The translations under genes and the position numbers were made by a program. The notes under the pieces were generated by a model that saw only the letters and a program-made list of their open reading frames with translations, did no database searches and was not told the origin of the DNA. Positions 46,441 through 56,900 of a DNA stretch of 64,000 nt are shown piece by piece. The stretch comes from Ceratotherium simum simum (taxonomy: Eukaryota > Chordata > Mammalia > Perissodactyla > Rhinocerotidae). Positions within the stretch are counted from its first letter, which is position 1; every line of letters starts with the position of its first letter. The stretch is from NCBI RefSeq assembly GCF_000283155.1, contig NW_004454197.1, positions 15,306,930 to 15,370,929 of the forward strand, in the 5' to 3' direction.

Positions 46441-47579
46441 GCAGGGCGGGGACATGGTGCAGCCGCCATTGCTGTTCCTGTGCAGTCTCCAGGCTCTGCT
46501 CCAGGTGGCTTCTCTGGAGCCCCGGGCTGTGGCTGGGCTTGTGGAGGGGGTGCTGGTGTGGGGAGACCTGCCCAGACCCGGTGGTTCTGCCAGCCTGCTG
46601 GACCAGGGGCCAGGCTTGTGTGGGTGGGCAGTGCCTCCTGCCCTCTGTGAGGGGTGTCCTGTGCCTGCCTGAGGAGCTCCCATCCTTGGACACAAAGACA
46701 GGGGGTCCCTTGCCTAAAGCCCTTCCCAGGGCAAGTGGCCCACAGGCTCTAGTTCTCGGGCCTCAGCTCTCTTCCCTCCTCCTGGTTTTCACGGTGACAT
46801 GTTGAGGTCCTTGTCCTCTGACCATGTGGACCATAGACCCCTGGCTGTTAGAGGCTGGTGGCCCTTTGTAACCAGAGTGTGTTCACCAGCCTCAGAGGCA
46901 AGTCCTGAAATGGTTGGGGGTTCTCAAGGCCATGGTGGGGCTACAACGGCGGGGGGGGGGTCAGCCCAACCTCGGTGGCCAGGTGGAGCCTGCAGCGGGC
47001 AGCGTGCACGTGTGAGGCTGGCAGGGCGGCGAGGGCAGGGAGCCAGGCAGCCACCTTATTGTTTCACTTCAGAGGGTGGGGAAGGATCCCCCGCATCTGC
47101 CCTGCACGGGGAAGGAGACGCTGGCAGAGAGTTGCTGAGGACCCGCACCACTGCTTCTTTCCCTCAGTCGGGGCTTCTTGGCTTTGTCCACCCATCCCAG
47201 GGCAGCAGGACTTCTGGGGGGGGCCCAATCCTCATGGCCTCGGGGGTCTGCAGTTCAGTCCCTGAATCCCAGGCCCTCCACTCGTTCTCTTGCGAGTGCT
47301 CAGCCATGCAGGGAGGTTCTGGGCCCATGACAGAACCGGGGGCAAGGGGCCCTGGGGGCCTGGAGAGGAACATGGCCAGGTGAAGGGCCTCACGCAGTGA
47401 TTCCCCGAGTCCAGTGACTCTCTCGGGCTGCAGGAGTGGTGAGCCTGAGGGGCTGGCACACGTGGCAGGGGTCTTTCCAGATGCAGAGTTCTGGGGCTCC
47501 CTCTTGACCCCGAGTCAATTCTCAGAATATGAGAGACCTACAGGGACTCTCTCCCAGTGGGAGCCGTGGGGCATTGGCC
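46441..47579. other. Unique GC-rich intron sequence
   Basis: Includes a ten-base G homopolymer near 46950. No repeat or exon recognised. Open frames on both strands (46165-46695 minus, 46799-47383 plus) are compositional. Confidence 0.35.
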
Positions 47580-48690
47580 ATCTGCACATGAAAACATTTC
47601 CCGAAATTTTCTGATTGTAAAAGCAATACACAGGCATCACGGAAAAATTAGGACGTACAGAAAAGCACAGGAAAGTAGATAAACATTGCCAGGAACCCAA
47701 CCACGCAGCGAACCGCCGTCCACATCTTCAGTCTCTCATCTTTGCAGACTGCCTCTTCATGCAGTTGAACTCATACTATTCGCCTGTTTTTGTCTTCAAC
47801 CTTAACGCTTCTACTTCTTTAAGTGTCACGAATACTATACAAATACATCTCATTAATAAAGATTTAAGAAGTAATTAAAAGAAATAAAAGTCCCATTTCC
47901 CTCCTTAGAGAGAAGACTGAAATCGGGTTGCTCTATATCCTTCCAGAATGTTCTCTCTGTTTACATTTATGTACACACACAATGGAATGCAGAGTTTTGC
48001 TGTGTGTGTTTTGAATATATATAACGCTGACTACACATATTATACTGTACCTTGCTTATTTTCACTCACCAGTATGTCCTCGTGAGCTCGCTGTGCTATT
48101 TCATATAAATCCACCACGTTTTAAACAGAATCTCATGACATGTTTCCCTGTAAATAGACATTTAGGTTATTTCTGGTTTTTCACGGTTACAAACCATATT
48201 GTGATTAAAATTCTTATACAAGCCTGTGAGTATTTATCCAGGTGGGTTCCACGGTGTGGAACTGCTTAGCTGCACAGCGTGCAGTTACATTTTTAAATAG
48301 CTTCTGCCGAGTCGCCCTCCGGAAAGCTGAACCAGTCTGCACTTGCCCCCGACAGTGTAAGAAGAGCACCCACTTCCTCACGTTCCTGCCAACACTTGAT
48401 ATTATCAGCTTTTTGATTTTTTTTTTTTTGATGAGGAAGATTGTGCCAGTCTTCCTCTGTTTTGTACGTGGGACACTGCCACAGCATGGCTTGATGAGTG
48501 GTGTATGTCCACGCCCGGGATTCAAACCTGCGAACCCTGGGCTGCCGAAGTGGAGCATGCCAAACTTATAACCACTGCACCACCAGGCCGGCCCCTGCCT
48601 TTTGATTTTTTGCCAATCTGATAGCTAATAGGTGGTACTTCATTGTTATTTTAATTTGCATTTCCCTAATTACTGAGTCTTTTCATATTA
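47580..48690 (-). mobile_element. L1M-type 3' end, antisense, split by an ERE
   Basis: AT-rich antisense L1: TTTTCTGATTGTAAAAGCAA, TATATCCTTCCAGAATGTTC, TACCTTGCTTATTTTCACTC, ATAGACATTTAGGTTATTTC, CACTTCCTCACGTTCCTGCC, and after the SINE ATTTTAATTTGCATTTCCCT. Old, no open frame. Confidence 0.8.
48423..48595 (-). mobile_element. ERE SINE (monomer tail), inserted in L1
   Basis: Poly-T, GATGAGGAAGATTGTGCCAG, CACAGCATGGCTTGATGAGT, CAAACCTGCGAACCCTGGGC and a terminal AGGCCGGCCCC head. The flanks TTTTGATTTTTT on the left (about 48411) and right (48600) form the target-site duplication, merged with the poly-T on the left. Confidence 0.9.
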
Positions 48691-49779
48691 CCTACATGAT
48701 ATTGTGCTATTCTAGCAGATCTGAATTGTTAATAAAAATATTATTATTTGGATTTATTCATCCAAATAGTTCATTGAAAACACAATTAACAAAGGCACTC
48801 TCCTCTGATACAACATTTAATGAGCCCACGGATGGAACCTTTGAAAGAGCAGTATGTGTGCTCCGGGACTCAGTACTGCCAGTGCTGGATGGATTGGCGC
48901 CCACCGATGTGTGTGCTGTTGTTCTCATGTGGATTTCCTGCACTTTTTTCTGCTTGTGTACATTCTTTAAGACCCTGCTGTCCAAGGGTGGGGTCTCCAG
49001 CAGTGGGCAGAGTAACCGGGTATAGATAACTAGTGTATCACAGGGTTACAGTGAGACCCTGGCAGTCTCTGAGCACTGGGATTTTAGGTGGCCCTACCTC
49101 CATATCCCGTTCAAAATAAAGACAGCACCAAGCTGTAACATAAAGGTAAGGATGCCCAGCAAAGGTGTTAGTTTTTTCAGGGTGACTTTGAAATCAAGTT
49201 CTTTTAAAAATGTGTTTTGTTTTGGCGCCCCGCCCTGCTGCCGTCTGCGGGTCATGTGGCAGTGCTGCGCTCTTGCCTCCAGTGTAATCTGTGACGCACC
49301 AGCAGTCTTGGCCGTACCTCCCATGGTATGTGCGTCCACGGGCCTTGCAGCCCCCTGACTACTGCAGCCTGGCACCACCATTCGCTTGGTCCAGTAGTGC
49401 TCCATTTTCTCACCCAATGGCCCATCGCTCTTTTCTTTCTTTTATGCCCTTGGGTGTCTTTGTGGCCCTAGATTTTAATTTTAGTTTCATGGTCTCTTTG
49501 AACTGCCTTCTACTATCTCATTAATTTTTTCTTCTGATTTCTCAGGAGTTTGTCCATATATAGGTTCAGACCATTTTACCCTTCTTAAAACTTGGCAACA
49601 TTTGATTAAGTAAATAAATGCTCGGAAAATGAATGCAGTTGTTATAAACCGTCATTAGCTACTTGTCACCCGCCGGTGTCGGCAGTTATAAATAAAAAGG
49701 TGTGTCTGTCACTGGATGCTTTGAATATATAGATTAATAAAGCAAGAGTTGTCATCTTCAAATACTGATAGTTACCATC
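48691..49779. other. Intron sequence of uncertain origin
   Basis: Mixed AT-rich and unique sequence. It may contain very old LINE remnants at both ends. The open frames at 48696-49025 plus and 49094-49417 minus match nothing that I recognise. Confidence 0.3.
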
Positions 49780-50639
49780 CAGGGACATAGTGCATCTCTC
49801 CATTTATTTGGAGTCTTTTTAATGCTTTTAGTGAAGTTTTACATTTTTCTTCATATAGGTCTTGCACATTTCTTATTAGGTTTATCCTCAGGGATTTTAT
49901 AGATTTTTTTTTTCTAATATGAATGAGCTTTCTTTTGGATTACATTTTCTAATTGGGAGAGCTGGCATACACAAAAGCTATTGATTTTTACATATTGATT
50001 TTATATCCAGTAGTTTTGCTGAACTCTCGTATGAGTTCTTATAGTTTGTTAGTTGATTCTCTTGGAGCTTACAGGTATATACTCATATTTTCTACAAGTC
50101 AGGGCAAAAAATCTCTTCCTTTTCAACATTTATCCTTATTTCTTTTTCAGGTGTTATCACATTGTCTAGGACAATGCTAAATGTTGATTGTGGTAGAATA
50201 TTCTAAAGTTTCACAATTAAGCATGATGGTTGCTGTAGGTTTCTAGCTGTCCTTTGTGAGGTTAGAGTACTTCCTTTTGATCCCTTGCTTACCAAGAATT
50301 ACTAAAGGTACTAAGAGTTACTAAGAGCACTATTTTGGTCAAACCCGTTAGGTGCCCCAATTCGAATTTATTTCTAAATAGTTTGGAATTTCTTTTGTCA
50401 TGTTTTTTTAAGCCAGCAGTTATAAAAATGAATATTTAAAATTTTCTAAGAAGATAGATTGGAGTAGGAGTTTCTTTTCATTGTTAATTCCTAATCTCAT
50501 TGCATTGGGGACTCAGTTAATATACTATGAATTTCTGAATAATTTCTCGTTTAGGATTTTACTGAGATTTCCACTGTGGAGAGCTAGGTGTGCATGGAAA
50601 AGACTGTGCTGTCTCTGTTGGGTCCCATGAGAGAGAGCA

Positions 50640-50865
50640 GAAGTGGGAGTTGAGAGCAGACTCTGGGGCCAGCCTGGACTTGGGTCTCAGCCTGCCTCCT
50701 ACTGGCTGCATAATGGTGGGCAAGTGGCCGGGCACCAGTTTCATTATGTGTAAAATGGGCATCACGGTTGTGCCTACTTAATAGCATTGTATAAGGATTA
50801 AATTACTTAATGTATGCAAACTTTAAAATAGAACCTGAAATGTAATTTAAGTATTTAATTAAATA
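50640..50865 (+). mobile_element. MIR SINE within the L1 block, sense
   Basis: GAGAGCAGACTCTGGGGCCA, GGGTCTCAGCCTGCCTCCTA, CTGGCTGCATAATGGTGGGC, TTTCATTATGTGTAAAATGG, TAGCATTGTATAAGGATTAA. Near full length. Confidence 0.8.
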
Positions 50866-51459
50866 AGTATTATTAGATAAACTTGTACATAGGTGACATA
50901 TACAAATCTTCCATGTTATTTTTTGCCTACTGAATCTGAAATAAACGGTGTTGAAGTCACCTTTATGATTATGGATTTGTCAGTTTCCTCTTTAATTATT
51001 GTCACTTTTGCATCACATATTTTGAAGTTGTGTTTTAAAGTTCATAAAACGCCACATTGTTATATTCTTGATGTGGCTTGTGTCTTTTATGATATGAAGG
51101 TTCCCTGTCTAGCTCTTTGAGTGCTTTCCACCTTGAGTGCCATTTTTTCCTGATAAACACCTTCTTTTTCTGGCTTAGCTTTTGCCTGGTATTGTTTTCC
51201 TCATCTTGTTATTTTAAACCTTCCTGGGTGTTTATCTTTGTATCTTTTGTAAAAGAAATTTTAAAAATCTGATCTGTTTATTGAGGTATTAATTGGGGGA
51301 AGTTAACTTATTTACATTTAATGCGATTACCTGTTTGGACTGTTTCTTGCCATTTTAGTTCGTGTTTCTTGTTTACTATGCTTTCTTGTAGTTTTCCCCT
51401 TTCCTGCCTTTTGTTGGATTGATTGGGTTTTCTTGGTCCCAGTTTTTGGTCTTTACAGC

Positions 51460-51625
51460 CGTGTTCTCAGTAGGGGCACTGCTGTCGTTTTGGGCAGGAC
51501 TGTCCTTAGGGAAGTGGCGCTCTTCCCTGTGTTCTAGGACATTTAGTATTCTTGGCCCTGGACACTAAATCACAGTAGACCCTCTGTGTCACAGGCCCAT
51601 CACTGTGACAACCAGAATGTCCCTT
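51460..51625 (-). mobile_element. MER20 hAT DNA transposon remnant
   Basis: GTTCTCAGTAGGGGCACTGC, TGTCGTTTTGGGCAGGACTG, TGTTCTAGGACATTTAGTAT, GGCCCTGGACACTAAATCAC, CACTGTGACAACCAGAATGT. This follows the antisense MER20 consensus. Confidence 0.75.
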
Positions 51626-51959
51626 CCTTCTGTTCCCAGTGGGGAACCATCTTCTAAGGGGTCAAATCATATATTGTATTTCTGTTTTCTAGTGATTACT
51701 CATATTTTAAAGATATATTTAAGCCCACATTTGACTCGCACCATATAATCAGTGTTTCTATTATTTCCCTGAATGAATCAAGAACTTTAATAGGCCTTAA
51801 CTTCTCCCACACCTGAACCTCATCACCACTTAAGATGAGACCAACTGGAATTTTAGTTCCAAATTTTAATACTTAATGAGAGTAGATGGTTTTAACAGTA
51901 AGTTTAAAATTTTTCTCACTGCTGCTTTTGTATTCCACATCTCCTTCTTGGATTCATTT

Positions 51960-52525
51960 TTGTTGTTGTTGTGGAGGTAAAATTTACATACCATAAAATT
52001 CATGATTTTACCCATTTTAAAGTATACAACTCAGGGGGCTGGCCCCGCGGCTTAGTGGTAAGTGCGTGTGCTCCGCTACTGGCAGCTCGGGTTTGGATCC
52101 TGGGTGCGCACCGATGCACCGCTTGTCCAGCCATGCTGAGGCAGAGTCCCACATACAGCAACTAGAAGGATGTGCAACTATGACATACAACTATCTACTG
52201 GGGCTTTGGGGAGAAAAAGGGAAAAATAAAAAAGGAGGAGGATTGGCAGTAGATGTTAGCTCAGAGCCGGTCTTCCTCAGCAAAAACAGGAGGATTGGAT
52301 GGATGTTAGCTCAGGGCTGATCTTCCTCACACACACAAAAAATAAAGTATACAACTCAGTGACTGCCAGTGTGTTCACAATGTTGTACAACCATCGTCAC
52401 TATCTAATTCCAGAACATTTTCATCACCCTGAAAGGAAGCCCTGTGCCCATTAGCAGTCACCCCCCATTCCCCCTCTGCCCAGCCCCTGGCAACCACCCA
52501 TCTGTTCTCTGGGTTCATTTTCATG
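51960..52525 (-). mobile_element. L1 3' UTR piece, antisense, split by an ERE
   Basis: GAGGTAAAATTTACATACCA, TGATTTTACCCATTTTAAAG before the SINE; CAGTGACTGCCAGTGTGTTC, ACAACCATCGTCACTATCTA, CCCCTGGCAACCACCCATCT after it. This is the well-known antisense L1MB/MC 3' UTR order. A similar, more complete copy lies at 54475-55075. Confidence 0.8.
52035..52343 (+). mobile_element. ERE SINE, plus strand, with a perfect 16-base target-site duplication
   Basis: Starts GGGGCTGGCCCCGCGGCTTA, with GGTTTGGATCCTGGGTGCGC (B box), CCCACATACAGCAACTAGAA and CTATCTACTGGGGCTTTGGG, then two copies of a GATGTTAGCTCAG...CTTCCTCA module, and an ACACACACAAAAAAT tail. AAAGTATACAACTCAG occurs at 52019-52034 and, identically, at 52344-52359. 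The best-preserved SINE in the window. Identical duplications suggest relatively recent insertion. Confidence 0.95.
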
Positions 52526-52744
52526 GTTGCTGGAGCACACCATTTGGTAATTCCTTCTGAGAGAGTTTGTGGATGATGAACTTTCTGTGTCCTCACATGT
52601 CTGAAAATGCCTGTTCCCTTCCTAAAGGCTGAGTAGAGAGTTGAAGGTTTATATCATTTCCCTCTAAGCACTTCTGAGACAGTGTTTTATTGATCTGTGT
52701 GCGTCTGATGTTCTCGTAATCGTAAGAGCTACGTCTTCCATAGT

Positions 52745-52925
52745 GGGCTCTCTGTGCTGAGGCTTTACGCGTCAACCCATCTAACTCTGCTGTCAACCCC
52801 AGGAGGCGGATACTGTTCCCCACACAACGGGCTGGTGGGAAAGCGAGGCAGCGTGAGGAGGGGCCCCGCAGCCAAGAAAGGAGCACTGCGTTCACATCCA
52901 GGCCCCCTGGCTCTCAAGTCGATAT
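52745..52925 (-). mobile_element. MIR fragment, antisense
   Basis: AACCCATCTAACTCTGCTGT, GCGGATACTGTTCCCCACAC, then GGTGGGAAAGCGAGGCAGCG and CGTTCACATCCAGGCCCCCT. A degraded antisense MIR. Confidence 0.5.
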
Positions 52926-54145
52926 CAATCACTCTGACTTCTGTAGCGCTGTAGGCAATCTGTGTCGTTTTTTTCCCTGGAAGAATTTGGCATTTTTCCT
53001 TTTTCCCTTGGGTTCTTAAATTTCACCACTCTGTGCCTAAATATTGTCTTTTTACATAATCCTACTTTGCATGTGGTGAGTTCTTTCACTCCGAGGACTT
53101 GTGTCTTTCTGGAATTATTGATTTTGCTAATTTCCTGTATTGTCCCAGGTCTCTCTTTGGAACTCCTTTTAGATGGTGGTTGAGCTTATATCCTCCACTT
53201 CCCTCCTCTTGACTTTCAGCCTTTCCATCTCTGGGTTTTTGTGTGCCATCTGGGAGAATTCCTGTTTCGGTCTCCAGGTCACTCGTTTGATCTTCATCTG
53301 CTGCCTGCTGCTATTCAGCCCCTTTTTATACTTTCACAAGGAGGTGTTTGGTTCCCAGATCTAGTTCATTCTTTTTTTACGGATGCGATAGCCTGTCCTA
53401 TCGCTCTGAGTTTTCTTGTACGAAAGTGTCGTTCTGCTTGTCCGAGGACCTCTGTGTCCTCAGGTGTTAGTTCTCGTAGTTGACGAGTTTGGCGTCCCTC
53501 TTTCAATGTGTGGTCTTCTTAAATATAGGTGGGTGATTCTGGGCTGTGTACTAGTCTTTGTGTTGGACGTTTCCTGTTGGCGTGTCTGTGAGGCTGACCC
53601 TGTCCCCAGCAATGGCTGGGTTGGGTCCTGGGGCTGCTGCGTCGGTGGCACCAGATTCTAGTGTTTGGAGTGTGGGGGTTCCCCTTTCCTGCTAGGTGTT
53701 GGTCTCCCTCTAGGGCTGCCTGCCCCCTGAGAATCAGGTACTCCTACTCTTTGCCCTGTGGGCAGTCCCTTCTGCGGTTCTTTTTGGCATTGTGAAGACG
53801 GGACACCCGGCTGCCTCTCCCAGGGGCCCACCGTCAGCCACCCTCACATTGGCCCTGGGGCTTCCTCCGTGTGCCCGTTTCCTCGGCTTCCTGCCTGGAG
53901 CTGCCTCCTTCACGGTGGCCCTCTCCTGGGTGTGTTTTGGGCTATGGTGCTGTTTCTAATCTGAACCCATCAGCCTTTCAGGGATTCCTGCTGATTTCTG
54001 CCCTATTAAGAACCCCATTCTTGTTTTCTAGCACTGTTACAGATTTTTAAAAATTCTTTACCTTTTGTGACATTTTAAGGGTTTTGTCTTGAGAAGGAGA
54101 GGCTGAGTATGTCCTTAGGCCACCGTTTTGATCCAGTCTCTGTTC

Positions 54146-54435
54146 ATTTTTTATGAATGACCTTGTTCCAGATGACCTGATGATGTTGCACACAGTTCCA
54201 TGTAATTACCATGATATGGTGATTGTTTCCTGGGTCACTACAAGTTCTTTGTAATCACTGTTTTAACAACTGCATGATGATTCTTCTAGTGGCTGTACCT
54301 TAATTGGCTCAACCATCTCCCTTTTCTTCCCAACGTTTTACTGTAATAAAAAATGCTGCCATGAACACCTTGGGCCTGAAACTTTGTCCACTTTTGGGAC
54401 TATTTTCCTAAGGTAGAGAGTCCTAAGGGGATGAA

Positions 54436-54436
<1 letters not shown>
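54146..54436 (-). mobile_element. Old LINE 3' sequence, antisense
   Basis: TTCTAGTGGCTGTACCTTAA, TACTGTAATAAAAAATGCTG and CCATGAACACCTTG resemble the antisense end of an L1M/L1ME element. Subfamily unresolved. Confidence 0.45.
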
Positions 54437-54473
<37 letters not shown>

Positions 54474-54474
54474 G
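54437..54474. repeat. (TG)n microsatellite at an L1 tail
   Basis: About 17 uninterrupted TG/GT units. It sits exactly where the A-tail of the minus-strand L1 that starts at 54475 should be. The simple repeat may have grown from, or next to, the old tail. Confidence 0.9.
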
Positions 54475-55075
54475 TGGTAAAATATACACAATTCATCATT
54501 TTAACCTTTTTTTTTGAGTGTGTAGGGAAGGTCAGCCCTGAACTGACACCTGTTGCCAATCCTTTTTTTTTTTTTTTTGCTGAGGAAGACTGGCCCTGGG
54601 CTAACATCCGTGCCCATCTTCCTGCACTTTATATGGGACGCCGCCACAGCATGGCTTGCCAAATGGTGCGTTGGTGTGCGCCTAGGATCCGAACTGGCGA
54701 ACCCTGAGCCGCCGCAGCGGAGCACGCGCACTTAACTGCTTGCACCACTGGGCTGGCCCCCATTTTAACCATTTTTAAGTGTGCAGTTCAGTGGCATTAA
54801 GTATATTCACATTGCTGTGCAACCATCACCACCATCCAGCGCCAGACCTTTTTACCAACGTAAACTGAAACTCCCTGTCCACTAAACAACCCCCCATCCC
54901 ACCCCTTCCCCGGCCCCTGGCAGCCACCATTCACTTTTCTGTATCTGAATTTCACTACTCTAGGCACCTCATACAGGGGAATCATACACCTATATATACA
55001 TATTTGGCCTTTTGTGACTGGCTTATTCACTTAGCCATAATGTTTTTGAGGTTCATCCATGTTATCAATGTGTGT
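54475..55075 (-). mobile_element. L1MB/MC-type 3' UTR, antisense, split by an ERE
   Basis: GTTGTGGTAAAATATACACA, then after the SINE GTGTGCAGTTCAGTGGCATT, GTGCAACCATCACCACCATC, CTGGCAGCCACCATTCACTT, GTGACTGGCTTATTCACTTA and TTCATCCATGTTATCAATGT. This is the canonical antisense L1 3' UTR order. Confidence 0.88.
54507..54760 (-). mobile_element. ERE SINE with a duplicated tail module, inserted in L1
   Basis: Poly-T and a first, diverged tail module (AGGTCAGCCCTGAACTGACA), a second poly-T, then GCTGAGGAAGACTGGCCCTG, CACAGCATGGCTTGCC and a terminal GGGCTGGCCCC head. CATTTTAACC repeats on both sides (54497-54506 and 54761-54770) as the target-site duplication. Confidence 0.92.
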
Positions 55076-55480
55076 TTTAAAATGCCCATTCTGTCCCTCT
55101 TCCCCCCGAGAGCCCCCCCCCCCCATGTTTGGGAATCAGCAGGGCTCCCTCAGGAGGTGGTCCGGGTGTCTGTCTTCATTCGTGTGCAGAAAGGCTTTTC
55201 CCGGAGACTCTGCCATCCTCACTCGCTTAGTGATTCGTCTCAGAGCCGGAGCCAAATGAAATGGAATTTTATTCCCAGCAGGGCTGGTCTGAAAGTTTGT
55301 GCTCATAAACTTGCTTTACAGTAATCTATACATTGAGTTTTTGTGCTCTGCCTGCTCTGTTTCTCCCGCCTCTGCCAGATGCATTGGCGTGATGGGCTAT
55401 GGGGCCCAGGCGCGAGGGGAGGCCCCCGGATGCTCTGTGCCTGTGGGGTGAGTGGGGCTGGTGACAGCGAGGGGATGCAG
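55076..55480. other. Unique intron sequence
   Basis: Contains a C-run near 55117 and a short AATGGAATTTTATTCCCAGC stretch. Nothing nameable. Confidence 0.35.
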
Positions 55481-55600
55481 TTTAAACATGTAATTGCATT
55501 TTTATTACTTGATTACAGCTGCTGCTGTCACCAAGGGAGCAAGGGGGCTCCTGGTACAGCTGCCTCCCGCTGCAGCTCATGGTTTAATATCTGACTCTAG
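55481..55600. promoter_or_regulatory. Candidate non-coding regulatory element
   Basis: Unique AT-rich core, ACATGTAATTGCATTTTTAT then TACTTGATTACAGCTGCTGC. It holds TAATTG and TGATTA homeodomain-type cores, an ATGTAATTGCAT octamer-like (POU) element, and a CAGCTG E-box. No repeat match was seen. Function inferred only. Confidence 0.3.
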
Positions 55601-55744
55601 GAGGGAATTTGATAGAATACAAGGCAGGGAGGGAGAGGGGCAGCACCTGTAGCACCCTGGGCACCAGACCCAGCAGGTCCTCCTTTAAAGCCATCTGCAG
55701 CGTCTTGGCCACTTTCACGGTCCTCGTCGTCAATGTCTGCGGAC

Positions 55745-55860
55745 ACCTTCCTACCTCCCAGATTATCTCAGGGAGCCCTCTGAGGGAGCTGTTGCCATGA
55801 CCATTTTATAGATGGGTAGATGGAGGCTCCTTGCCCAATGTCACAGCTCAAGTTTGTGCC
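55745..55860 (-). mobile_element. MIR fragment, antisense
   Basis: CCAGATTATCTCAGGGAGCC, GACCATTTTATAGATGGGTA, GATGGAGGCTCCTTGCCCAA, TGTCACAGCTCAAG: antisense MIR core. Confidence 0.7.
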
Positions 55861-56134
55861 TCAGGGCAGCTCTGGTTGCTTTATCCCCGGGAGCGAGGGG
55901 AGAGGTGAGGGCAGTCGGAGGCCCACGGGGCCTGGAATGGTGGAGGCAGGGGATCCTGATCACTGGTCCCCTGCACTCCTGTTCCTCACTCCCTGGGGCT
56001 CGCCCCCAGCAGGCCTGGAAGGGACGGCAGAGCTCTGCTAGTTCAGGCACGTCCTCACCTCTCGCCCAGTGCAGGGGCTGCCCTCGAGAATGTGTGGGGC
56101 TGGGCCAGCCAGCTTGCAGTGGACAGAGGGTCCT

Positions 56135-56265
56135 GGAGGCAGCAAGCTGGAGACCCAGAGGATTCCTGGCTCTGTGATCCTGGCTGAGTGACCTGGGATC
56201 ACCTGCTTAACCTCTCTGAGCCTTGGCCCTTGTTCCTGTAACACCCCACGGGTTGTGGTGAGTCT
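56135..56265 (+). mobile_element. MIR fragment, sense
   Basis: CCTGGCTCTGTGATCCTGGC, TGAGTGACCTGGGATCACCT, CTTAACCTCTCTGAGCCTTG: sense MIR core. Confidence 0.7.
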
Positions 56266-56284
56266 GGGTAAGGTTGATATGTCG

Positions 56285-56900
56285 GTCTAGTCTCTGTGCT
56301 TCTATTCCCAGCACAGCTGTCAGAGTGAGACTTTTAAAACAAAGGCAGATCATGTTACTCTTCTGCTTATAACCTGCCATGGCTCCCTGTTTCTCTTGAA
56401 ATCCATGAGGCCCCTCATGAGCTGGTCCCCTGTTATTTCATTTCCTCCCTCTCTCCCTGTGCTTCCTCTTCTCCAGCCATGCCGGCCTCCTCCCTGCTCC
56501 TTGAGCACCACAGTCATGGTCCAGCCTCAGGGCCTTTGCACTCCCTGTTCCCTCTGCCTGGTGTGCCCTTTCCAAGTTACCCACATGGCTTCTCCTCCCA
56601 CCTTCTCCGAGTATCTGCTCACATGTCATCTTCTTGGTGAGACCCACCCTCATCTCTATTTTGAATTAAAGCCCACTCCCCAATCCCGATTTCCTTTTCC
56701 TTCCTTTTTCCATAGAACACTCATCACCTGTAATATAGCGTAGGTACTATATGAATGAATTTACCTGCTTATTTTTAGTACCTTCCTCTCCTGCTGTGAG
56801 GATAGGGTTCAAAGTCTGTTTGGTTCTCAGATGAATCCCAAGTGCTTGGTCTATGGTAGGTGCTCAGTTGAATGAAAGAGTGAGTGAATGACAGGGTCTG
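56285..56900 (+). mobile_element. L2 LINE 3' end, sense, long copy
   Basis: CATGGCTCCCTGTTTCTCTT, TCCAGCCATGCCGGCCTCCT, CAGGGCCTTTGCACTCCCTG, TTCCCTCTGCCTGGTGTGCC, TCACATGTCATCTTCTTGGT, and CCAAGTGCTTGGTCTATGGT then AGGTGCTCAGTTGAATGAA at the end. Nearly the full L2 3' region. Confidence 0.88.

Larger units (their letters stand above)
49780..54145 (-). mobile_element. Old L1 body, antisense, with several younger insertions
   Basis: Antisense ORF2-like sequence from about 49790 (CACATTTCTTATTAGGTTTA, GATTTTATATCCAGTAGTTT, TTTTGCTGAACTCTCG). It continues after a MIR at about 50885 (GGTGTTGAAGTCACCTTTAT) and then into 5'-region-like sequence (GGTTGAGCTTATATCCTCCA at about 53177; TAGGCCACCGTTTTGATCCA at about 54116, which could be the L1 5' end). 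Inserted or abutting: MIR 50640, MER20 51460, an L1 3' UTR piece near 51960, ERE 52035 and MIR 52745. Whether this is one long L1 or several pieces is unresolved. Confidence 0.55.

Noticed and set aside
52035..52110. tRNA-like sequence with A and B boxes
   Set aside because: It belongs to the head of an ERE SINE, which is tRNA-derived. It is not a functional tRNA gene.
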